From NCBI GenBank assembly GCA_963693305.1, contig OY855906.1, positions 32,627,491 through 32,691,490 on the forward strand: a stretch of DNA of 64,000 bases. The letters are read 5' to 3'. This DNA comes from Meandrina meandrites. Its lineage: Eukaryota > Cnidaria > Anthozoa > Scleractinia > Meandrinidae. Position 1 is the stretch's first letter; the number at the start of each line of letters is the position of its first letter. Under the pieces are notes generated by a model that had not been told where the DNA came from, made no database searches, and saw only the letters and a list, made by a program, of their open reading frames with translations. Below are positions 56,041 to 64,000 of the stretch, in pieces. A program made the translations under genes and the position numbers.

Positions 56041-56706
56041 TCATGTCCAGCCGTCACCATCACTATCTGGAGGTTCAGGTTGGCAAAGCTTACATCCCCG
56101 AGCAAAACAACCTTGGCGTCTAAATTCCCCTAAAAAGAAATGGTCATTATCGTACCACCTATCCCTACTTCGTAACAAAGCTCTTACCGTCTTTCTAAAG
56201 ACATGGTAAGGCCACGATTCATCGATCACAAAAAATCTCAAATCTAAAAAAAAAGTTAATGCCCGATAAAGCCCTTCCCACTGTGCTACATAATGCAAAA
56301 AATACAACACTGGGATAAAACTATAGACGTCGTAATAACCATCATCCTGTCCATGATGATAACGACACTTACTACCATACCTATTCCTTTTGATACATTT
56401 AAAGCAGCGAACATTTAATAAATCAAATACGTCTTCTTCATCAATAAGTAAATAGTGACAGGTTCTAATAAAGTGTATAATATTTAATTTCGGTTTACAT
56501 ATTTTTTTTCTACCTACCAAAATAAGGAGGTGATCTTTACTGAGAACCTCCTCTGGAAAACTAAGACGTTCAGACCACCTGCTCCTCAAACCGGGATCCA
56601 AAAAGAAACTTATCAGTTTGGATAAACTCGACAACCGGGCCACTTCGTGGGAGGAAAGTGTGACCCGAGTAGTCTGACCCAACTGAATTATCACTTTGCT
56701 ATTCAT
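56041..56706 (-). CDS. Uncharacterised 221-residue single-exon ORF
   Basis: An uninterrupted frame from ATG 56706 to a stop at 56041. I do not recognise the family. The N-terminus (MNSKVIIQLGQTTRVTLSSH, EVARLSSLSKLISFFLDP) alternates strand and helix. The middle has a Cys pair in VRCFKCIKRNRYGSKC, then HHGQDDGYYDVYSF, which could bind metal. The C-terminal part is aromatic and basic (VFRKTVRALLRSRDRWYDND) and ends CARGCKLCQPEPPDS-like with an acidic tail (DSDGDGWT). No signal peptide or membrane helix. Length, composition and a lack of stops suggest a real or recently lost gene. It is also long enough to be a captured transposon gene. No promoter or poly(A) signal was identified. Confidence 0.5.
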   Translation of the reverse strand: MNSKVIIQLGQTTRVTLSSHEVARLSSLSKLISFFLDPGLRSRWSERLSFPEEVLSKDHLLILVGRKKICKPKLNIIHFIRTCHYLLIDEEDVFDLLNVRCFKCIKRNRYGSKCRYHHGQDDGYYDVYSFIPVLYFLHYVAQWEGLYRALTFFLDLRFFVIDESWPYHVFRKTVRALLRSRDRWYDNDHFFLGEFRRQGCFARGCKLCQPEPPDSDGDGWT

Positions 56707-56709
56707 ATT

Positions 56710-57815
56710 CCCAACGCGAAAAATATTTTAATCCTGTAACCAATAAAAATATTGCCCGCAAACCCTCCCACAGGAAAAAAAAGTTGCTTCTTGTAATACG
56801 AGGGGAATGGCGAAAACTTCAAAATAGATATTTCAGTCAGCCCAGTGCAGTAAGAAGAGCGAACTCCATAAACAACTAAATACAGCCAAATACAAATAAA
56901 CAATATATTTACAACAATTATGAAAGAAAAAATACGCGGACATTGTCCCACACTCGGATTTTGTATTTTCAATCCTGAATATTGTTGCGATTCTGTAGAA
57001 AGTGGGAGTTGTGGCCATCAATAGACCGTGCTTTCGAGTCGAAGTTTTCGTAATATTCAAATAAACACTTGCAGCCTTGAATGGGATCGGTAGGGTAATG
57101 ACTGCATCAAGTTGTCAGTTGATAACAAACTGCGGTAAAAAGGCGTCTTGAATTGAATGCCTCTATTTCATGTCAAATTAAGCTGTAAATATATTGCTTG
57201 ATTTGTGACCAAAATGTTCGCTTTCCTTTTTTCTTCATTAATGGTTCCTCTAAAAGAACTAAGATAAACCCTCCATTTCCCAAATTATGCGGTCGCAACT
57301 TAACGTATATATCGAGAAAATAAAATTTTAAACCCTCCCTTCAAGTCGCGACCAAGTTTCCCTTAACAAAAGTTCTTACTTCTGCTCTACGCCGTGGTAA
57401 GATTTCACGAGAAAGGCTGTTAAATTTCCGGGTCCGTGATAAAAGTGCGAAAACAGATTCGGAATTGATCAAGATTTGTCAAAGAAAACTTGGCTCACTT
57501 ACAAGGATGCAGGTTTTCCTTAAAGATAAAGTGGAGTGAAACACCGGTGATATGAGAACCGATCAGCTGAAGTCTAATTAAATAATAATTAGACTTCATG
57601 AAGTCTAATTATAATAATCTTTTTAAAACCAACGAGACTAGCACACAGTGCTGAAAATTGATTGCCACTAATCAAACATTTTACTTGCTGTTTTAACGGG
57701 AAAATTCAGTAAAAAACTAGGTTGGTGGTCAGTCGCATTAACAAGGTTCTCCAATAGGAAAATTGCCTTCATCAACTTTAAGTGTAATAACAACACAAAG
57801 AAATGAGCTTACAGA
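56710..57815. other. No gene recognised
   Basis: A hydrophobic frame on the minus strand (56703-56972) abuts the uncharacterised ORF but shows no coding signature. At 57567-57614 a short palindrome repeats GAAGTCTAATTA in both orientations. Confidence 0.4.
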
Positions 57816-58012
57816 CACAAATCTGCAGACGGCTACTCTGTCATACAACAAAAAGGTCTGCAAACAGCTACTTTGTCATAAAATATACTGGTTTGTTTTA
57901 GAAGGAAGAACGTACCTTTGAGCCTCCTTTAAATATTAACTGGCCTAACAAACAGTCAAAGGTTAAGAGCTAATGTTACCTGATAAGGACAAATAAACAT
58001 GACGAAAAAGAT
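57816..58012. repeat. Dispersed repeat with CTGCAGACGGCTACTC motifs, copy 1
   Basis: It contains CTGCAGACGGCTACTCTGTC and, about 35 bp on, GTCTGCAAACAGCTACTTTG, then GGAAGAACGTACCTTTGAGC and AGAGCTAATGTTACCTG. The order is the same in copy 2. Confidence 0.75.
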
Positions 58013-58487
58013 AACCAAACAACTATCACCTTATTGTTACTTATTTTCGCGGGAACTTCAGTTCACGAAAATGGAACCGGACTGAATTTCGCGCAAATTG
58101 TCAAAATACCAATTTGCATTAGTTTGCAATAGTTCCCAATGACACTGAACAAGACCATATAACAAACAGAAACTAAAAAAAAATTGACATGCTCCTTGGC
58201 AGCCAAGCAGAGCTGTACAAGTGTACATGACACCGTTTATTTGCGCTTACAGCTGATAGAAATCGTCAATTTCTTCAAATGGATCATTCATCCATTACTA
58301 TTTATGTAGTAAATTGACGTTAACGTTGACTAAAAAAATGATATATCACGGTATTTAATTTCGCGTGCTTCATTTTCGTGGCAACTTTCTTCGTCTTTTT
58401 TAAAAAAAATAGTGAATATTGCAAAAGATTAGTCCCGCGAAAATAGGTAACAGTTCGGTAGGGAGCTTATGACGACGGGGAGTTAAC
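58013..58487. other. Spacer between repeat copies
   Basis: TTTTCGCGGGAACTTCAGTT at its start and CATTTTCGTGGCAACTTTCT and CCCGCGAAAATAGGTAACAG near its end suggest another decayed inverted-repeat element (about 58045-58450). No gene. Confidence 0.4.
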
Positions 58488-58690
58488 AGACACAAAATCT
58501 GCAGACGGCTACTCCGTCATACAACAAGTGAAGGTCTGCAAACAGCTACATCGTCATAAAATATACTGGTTTGTTCTGGAAGGAAGAACGTACCTTTGAG
58601 CCTCCTTGAATAAAACTTATATGCACCCAACAAGCAGTTAAGGGGTTAATAGCTAATGTCACCTGAAAATGACAAACATGAGGATGATGA
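58488..58690. repeat. Dispersed repeat with CTGCAGACGGCTACTC motifs, copy 2
   Basis: Same order of motifs as copy 1 (CTGCAGACGGCTACTCCGTC, GTCTGCAAACAGCTACATCG, GGAAGAACGTACCTTTGAGC), 670 bp away. Confidence 0.75.
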
Positions 58691-58934
58691 TTTACCTAAA
58701 TTATTGGGGAGCTTAAGCGACGCAGACCGAGACAGCGAGGACAACGCCTGGTTAAAAACAAGTTTGTATTGTTCTAACGAATGTGGCAATTAATTAGCTG
58801 TATTTAGTATATCTATCGCTTTAAGGTGTCTCAACACAGTTTGTTTCTGGACCATACCAGTGGCTGTTTAGCAGACTTTCGGGACTTGGATCAATTATAG
58901 ATTTACACCAGATGTTGGAATTGGATTGAAGATA

Positions 58935-59165
58935 TCATCTATTTTGTTCTAGGGAAATCGATATTTCCATGGCAACGATGAACAGAAAAACACGACGTCA
59001 GCTAAACATGAATTCCACGCGAATAGGAATTGACGAAATCTAACACCAGATACTGATGTTTGTTTTTTGCGTCTATTCTGATTCGCGTAGAATTCATGTT
59101 AGCTGATTTCCTGTTTTCTGTTTATCGTTGCCATGGAAATATTGATTTTGCTAATAATTGTTTTA
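58935..59165. mobile_element. Palindromic MITE
   Basis: ATATTTCCATGGCAACGATG at 58969-58988 with AACATGAATTCCACGCGAAT are mirrored by ATTCGCGTAGAATTCATGTT and CGTTGCCATGGAAATATTGA, centre about 59050. Confidence 0.75.
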
Positions 59166-59353
59166 GTATATACCACACAAGTTGAATAACTAACGGACAA
59201 AAACATTACTTTCGGTACACAAAGCGACGCGCGAAGCCATTTTGTTTCTCTTCCGCTGCTCGGAGGTGAATAGTACTTTGCTAATCACCTCCGAGTTGAC
59301 CAATCAGCGCGCGCGGAAAACACTATTCACTTGTGTGGTATATACTAATAAAA
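59165..59353. mobile_element. Short inverted-repeat element
   Basis: TTAGTATATACCACACAAGT faces ACTTGTGTGGTATATACTAA; inside, CACCTCCGAGTTGACCAATC and GCGCGCGCGG. About 190 bp, no coding. Confidence 0.75.
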
Positions 59354-60598
59354 AATATTATATCAAACGTCAATACAATTCCAAAAGGTGGTAGCTGGTG
59401 TAAATTTCACATCGTCCCGAGTCCGGTAAGTTTGCTAAAAGGCTGACTGACAATGTTAGGTATGGTCCAAAAAACTGTATTGTTTGAAAAATTGACCTCC
59501 TACAAGATTTAAGGACAGCATTTGTTTTGAAACAGAAACAGCAAAATTTAGCCTTCGTGGTTCATGCCCGGTGTGACCAATCGATGAAATCGATAATCAA
59601 TGATAATGAATCTCAATCGATAACAATCGATGTTTATTAATTGATTGATATTGGAAATCGATGACGGAAAGTTCGGTGAGTTTTAACATGATCGACTTTC
59701 ACTGATTGTTTTTTATTTGGATCGACTTGGTCTTGTTACATCATCACAGCAACTCTCGTGCTGTAATGTAATGTCTACAATGCCATGCAGTAAAAACAAT
59801 GATATTGAGAAAAGATGCAAGGTTTACTCTATCCTACAAGAAACATGTTAAAGACAAAAGAAAACGTGCTGTTATGTACAACAAAATGTAAGTTTAACCG
59901 GACAAAGAAGAACATACTTGTATCAACAGCAAAAATAGAATTACTTGGAAAAAAGTGGCTTGGCCTAAGTACATGCCTATTATTTCTAAAAGCACCTCAT
60001 GTGAGTTGTGTTATATCAATAGCAATTAAGGTGGCCCGAACCTATTTAGCAAGAAGCGCAATTTTATGATGCATGAAAAATGAAAATTAAAATTTTATGT
60101 CCTTCACACCTTTTGAATATTTGTCCATTAATTTTCGAAAAAAACCTTAGCATGACAAAAACGGACTGAACGAACATCTACGAAAATACGCTTACAAGTT
60201 TCCATCACCACATTCCTGAGGAGAAATAAAGCCACTGAGTCGAGTGTTAGAAGAATAGTAGGTACCGGCTTCTCCATTTTATGAGACAGTAATCTCACTA
60301 GTAGGGGCAGGAATATATTAACGTTAATGACGTCGTAGTGTGGAGGTCATACACCTTATTCGATGGTTTAAGGTGGCTTGATGTTTTTTTTTTTTAGCAC
60401 TTGGGTGGTTGTTTTGAAAATGAATATTGTCTTGGAAGCCAATCTTCGATTTTTGTCAAACTACACCATAATGATCACATATGACCATAGTCCCCTCTAC
60501 TAACTATGATATGACCAAAGTTTGATTTTTTGTTTCGTTTCCTCAGAAACGAAACGGTATTGTTTTGGATTCGATGTGAACTATTTACACTGTGAGGG

Positions 60599-60860
60599 TA
60601 GCCTGCGAGCAGGCTCTCCGCGCGAAAAAAAAAATGGAAAGAGCCATTGATGCGACTACCGAAAGCTGCAGCAAGTTCGCGTCGACAACGTTTACATTCA
60701 TCTTCTTCATAATTGACTGATTTTTGACAGCTCGCTCAGCGTCGCATCAGCAGGGTTCCTTGGAGGCGGCATTCAAAATTCTAAGCGATGAGGGAAGGCT
60801 CTCCTTCCCTTTTTTTCTTTTTTTTTCTTCGCTCGGAGAATCTGCTCGCAGGCTAACTGT
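60599..60860. mobile_element. Nested MITE with AGCCTGCGAGCAG ends
   Basis: TAGCCTGCGAGCAGGCTCTC against GAGAATCTGCTCGCAGGCTA, both next to a CTGTGAGGG copy (probable target duplication TGTGAGGG, 60591-60598 and about 60859-60866). No coding. Confidence 0.7.
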
Positions 60861-61287
60861 GAGGGCTACTATCCAATCAGAAGAACGCTCGTAACCACAA
60901 TGTCAACACGGTGTACCAGAGGCAAACAATCTCGTAAAAAAAATGTTCTTCAAATATCAGAAAGATAATCGTCAGCAAGACCATAGTTAGTCCCCTCTAC
61001 TAACTATGGCAAGACCAAAAATAATTGAGATTTATTACAAGTAGAAATATCTGACAACTGCAATGCTTTTAAGTTCGATTAAAGCGATGTCTTGGCGAAA
61101 AATGTAAAGTAAGCTTTTTCCCTGTTTAATTGTTAAGTAAACATTCTAGAGAAAGAAGAAAATCCCCACCAATGAGAACCCTTGCAAGCGCAAACAAAGG
61201 CAGGAAGCCATCACAAAGGGCAAGAGAAGGGCAGATTAGGAAGTTTCTTTTCATTCTTATCCTTCCGCGATCTAGAAACGAAACACT

Positions 61288-61777
61288 AAAGTCGAAGCTC
61301 TCTTAACGGACACTCTCGTAAGCGGACAGCTCTACTTACGGCCGCCTTGTTTGAAACCCCGTTTTAACTCCCATACAAACTCTGTATTTTTACATTCTCG
61401 TAAGCGGACATTCCCGTACGCGGCCGCGGACACTTTCTGATATAACGACTAAGATTTTTCCTTTGTTTTTAAGCTCCCGTAAGCGGACACCCGAAAGAAA
61501 ATCCTATTAACAACCTCTGTACCTTGATTTTATCAATCCTCTTTACATCGCCGTTCTTCACAATGATTTTACAGTAATTACAGTGCCATATTTCAGTGTT
61601 TGTTTTGTCGTCATCCACGTTCAGTTACAATACGGTATTTATTGTTAGCTGGGCAAGCTCCCGTAAGCGGCCATCTATCCCCTACACCTCTAGTGGCCGC
61701 TTACGAGAACCATTCAGCTCCAGTTACGGACACTTTCTTCACGTCCCGAGGGTGTCCGCTTACGAGAGCTTCGACTG
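61288..61777. mobile_element. Nested MITE with GTCGAAGCTCTCGTAAGCGG ends
   Basis: AGTCGAAGCTCTCTTAACGG at the left, CCGCTTACGAGAGCTTCGACTG-like end at the right, with TA on the right side. Inside, CGTAAGCGGACA units repeat at least six times in both orientations. Tc1/mariner-like ends (inference). Confidence 0.65.
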
Positions 61778-62324
61778 TATTTCTTTTTGAAATAGCTGCT
61801 TGTTGCTGGTTTCATAGGAACAAATGTTACCATAGCAACGATAATTATTTTCTTTTGTTTTTAAATAAGCCTGATTTTCTCGAAATGTAGACTAACACTT
61901 GGCATTCGTTTTTTGATATGCTTAAGTATAGCAGATTTGCAGAAATGCTTTTAAAATATGTTCACACCCCAAAAGATTTTATTTCGATTACAAAATAATT
62001 GACATTTTATTCAAATTCGAACATTTTTTTTCTTTTCTGATGACAAAAATCAGTGAAATTGTTCCTGCCAAAAAGCCTGAATCAAAAATAGGTTCGGCCA
62101 CCTTAAATAACAATTATCGATTGATATTGATTGACCTTCAATCATTGATTTTCATCCATTGGTCACGCCGAATTTACCTCCAAAATACTATGAATTTGGC
62201 CAGTTCACATTGCTGTTTTGCAGAGGACAGCAAAGAAAAATACCAAGATTTATAACGCTTGTGCAGAACTATTGAACTCGTAACCGATGCCATCGTGGTT
62301 CGCTTAGGCTTCCAAATTTGTAAC

Positions 62325-62580
62325 AGCCCCACAATCTGCAGACAGCTACTCCATCATACAATATGTCAAGGCTTGTTGATAAGTTCTTATTTGGTAAATG
62401 TTTTCTTGGCGATAAAGTTTACTTCTTACAATTATCCGCTTTAAACTACTGAACAAATAACAAGGTAGTTATGTCAACTTTTTTGCCGATTGAAATAAAA
62501 CTTCCTCAAATTAAGTTTTTACACCATACAAATTGCAGACAGCTACTCCATCATACAAGATGCGAAGGCTTTTCGTAAAT
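62325..62580. repeat. Two further copies of the CTGCAGACAGCTACTC motif
   Basis: CTGCAGACAGCTACTCCATC at about 62336 and TGCAGACAGCTACTCCATCA at about 62532, about 196 bp apart, both followed by a similar AAGGCTT context. Confidence 0.7.
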
Positions 62581-62648
62581 TTGGTGAAGTTTTACAAAGG
62601 TTTCCCTAGCAAAAAAGCTTGTATCTTAAAAGCTGCTGCAGTATCCTG

Positions 62649-62875
62649 TTAAGATAAATTCATTCGTCTTCTAGAACTCTGCAACTTAAAATGTACATAG
62701 TACTTCACTGTTTTCCAAGTTCTGTCCTTTAAAGCCTCTGGATATTTCTTGATCGCTTCCTCGCATTGTATTTTACCGGGGACCTTTCCTATTCTGAAAC
62801 AGTTTTCAAGCACATCATGAACAGCTGATATTTCGTCCTCTGTCCAGGGTTTGCGGTTTGTGTAATTTCTTTGTT
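62649..62875 (-). CDS. Terminal exon with Myb/SANT-like C-terminal motif
   Basis: After a TTTCCTAG acceptor the frame reads RNYTNRKPWTEDEISAVHDV, then LENCFRIGKVPGKIQCEEAI, KKYPEALKDRTWKTVKYYVH and FKLQSSRRRMNLS before a stop at 62649-62651. The pattern (PW.E.E..AV...L......VPGK..C..........R.W..VK..V...) is known from the C-termini of uncharacterised fish and cnidarian proteins often linked to transposon-derived families. The exon enters in phase 1. No upstream exon was found to the right in the window, so it is a partial gene or a retained fragment. Confidence 0.6.
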
Positions 62876-62879
62876 CTAG

Positions 62880-63580
62880 GAAACAAGTTACAAACTACTC
62901 TGAGTATTGCCTCTAGTATGTCTAAAGATTTTAATGATAAGGAGCATTTACTTTACTTTACTTATAAAAATAGTAGTGATTTCTAAAATATACATTCAAA
63001 CATCTTTATGTGACCACCTCTCGTATGGACCTTGGCTTGAAATTATGGGTGGTTCAATTGAAATCATATTTTTCTTTTCTTTTTTCTTGCAACCTTTGTA
63101 GGTCTTTGATCACCAATAATGTGAAGCTACACTGTTACACCTACAGAACATTTTTTTTGTGTGAACCTGAAAATAGCCCCATGATTCTAACCGTCCCAAC
63201 AAGTAAGTCATGTGTGTAGACATAACTGTAGGTTCGTTAAAGTAAAAAGTCAAGCAAAATCTATTAGACGTTATTATAGTCCCAGTAATTAAGCAACGGA
63301 AAATAATGCATGTGCATGGGCTCTTCTTAACTGAGGAGGATATAACTTTCTTTTCAATTTATTAAACATCTCGGGCGCGGTATTTGAAGGTAAGCTACTG
63401 ACAACTTTCCAACACATTACCAACATGTTACCGACACATCACCGACTGTCGGCAGACTGTTGGCTGTTTGTCCGCTGTTTGTCGGCCAACAAACGGTCAA
63501 CAGTCGGCCGACAGACGACCGACAGTCGGTTCAGGGAGCTATTCTTCACAATTACTGAATCATGAGCAAAATATCTAGCA
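62880..63580. other. Dispersed repeat fragments, no gene recognised
   Basis: 63110-63240 resembles the GTCCCCACA repeat at 54880-54960 (TTCTAACCGTCCCAACAAGT). 63412-63535 is a palindrome-rich stretch of CCGACTGTCGGCAGACTG and CAACAGTCGGCCGACAGAC. No exon was found. Confidence 0.5.
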
Positions 63581-63960
63581 ATGCTTGCAAGTGTGGCTTA
63601 CATATTATATGAAAGTGATAAATGAAATAAAGAAACCTGAAAAAATTCAGGGCTTCAACAGGATCTGCGATACCGGTGCGATGCTCCACCAACTTAGCTA
63701 TGAAGTTACACATTAGGAGCGAGGTCAATTGTGAGTTCATAGTTTCCCGTGAGAGGAATCACAGTTAGTATAGGAAGACTGGTTAGGAAACCCGGCAAAC
63801 TTCAAAGAGATATGTCTTTGTTTCCAAATTTCACTATCACGTGACATTGACCCTACTAACTATGGAGGAATGAAATGATTCATATATGAACTGCAGATGT
63901 ATATGAAAGTCATAAATGATCATCACAGTGAATTTCCAATTTAAGAAATTGGAATAAAGA
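63580..63960 (-). repeat. tRNA-derived SINE, ATCGCACCGGTATCGC family
   Basis: On the minus strand: TTCATAGCTAAGTTGGTGGA, then GCATCGCACCGGTATCGCAG, in the A-box to anticodon-arm position. The B-box region is degraded (GATCCTGTTGAAGCCC). The ATTTTTTCAGGTTTC segment follows. Same family as 41440-41770. Confidence 0.65.
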
Positions 63961-64000
63961 AAAAAATATTTTTTTCAGGTGTTTTTATTCCAATTGCTTA

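Larger units (their letters stand above)
60030..62102. mobile_element. TTAA-flanked element, 2.07 kb
   Basis: Ends GGTGGCCCGAACC and GGTTCGGCCACC with TTAA at 60026-60029 and 62103-62106. A second left-type end (TTAAGGTGGC, about 60368) lies inside. Two smaller MITEs are nested. No transposase was recognised. Confidence 0.75.
59567..62163. mobile_element. Outer element with AATCGATGAAA arms, split by a TTAA element
   Basis: Left arm GGTGTGACCAATCGATGAAA followed by ATCGAT-rich sequence; right arm GATTTTCATCCATTGGTCAC with TTATCGATTGATATTGATTG. The arms are diverged and no target duplication is clear. Confidence 0.5.

Noticed and set aside
56703..57060. Hydrophobic open frames upstream of the uncharacterised ORF
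   Set aside because: Low-complexity AT-rich reading with no conserved pattern; probably untranslated sequence.

Overview
This window looks like nuclear DNA of an animal, most likely a cnidarian and probably a stony coral (inference). It is AT-rich. Its genes have short exons with GT-AG introns. It is crowded with TTAA-flanked DNA transposons, palindromic MITEs, tRNA-derived SINEs, a LINE and microsatellites. I see no bacterial operons, CRISPR array or rRNA.

The main content is two head-to-tail copies of a receptor tyrosine kinase gene, both on the minus strand. Copy A (17537 down past position 1) has a signal peptide, an ephrin-receptor-like ligand-binding domain, a short Cys-rich segment, one fibronectin III domain, two microexons, a transmembrane exon, a juxtamembrane exon and the first two kinase exons. 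Its remaining kinase exons are not in the window. Copy B (49128 to 35642) runs from the transmembrane exon to a stop codon and has a complete, uninterrupted kinase domain. Its ectodomain is not visible. The four exons present in both copies have the same lengths and phases. The kinase exons are about 95% identical by eye, and several introns also match. The ectodomain is Eph-like, but the kinase reads as FGFR/Ret/Cad96Ca-like, there is no SAM domain, and the tail ends with two Tyr-Val-Asn motifs. The exon chains keep frame at every junction.

Mobile elements, left to right: LINE debris (1.25-1.7 kb) in an intron of copy A; a TTAA element with a decayed transposase plus DEDDh exonuclease (6.64-9.61 kb); an approximately 200-bp tandem repeat with three tRNA-like SINE heads and an inserted palindrome (12.96-16.76 kb); a TTAA element nested in a TA element (17.6-19.0 kb); MITEs at 21.4 and 22.7 kb; a fold-back element with repeated arms (24.5-26.2 kb); a 9-kb TTAA element that contains a second TTAA element with a decayed THAP domain (26.6-35.6 kb); an 8-bp-TSD element with GTCGGT arrays inside copy B (36.5-38.1 kb); three 380-382 bp TTAA MITEs of one family (44.3, 47.1 and 55.6 kb); a decayed LINE (about 50.4-54.8 kb); and a nested set at 59.6-62.2 kb.

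Two other coding pieces stand out: an intact 221-codon single-exon ORF of unknown function (56041-56706, minus) and a terminal exon with a Myb/SANT-like C-terminal motif (62649-62875, minus). Boundaries and identities come from reading by eye, with no database search.
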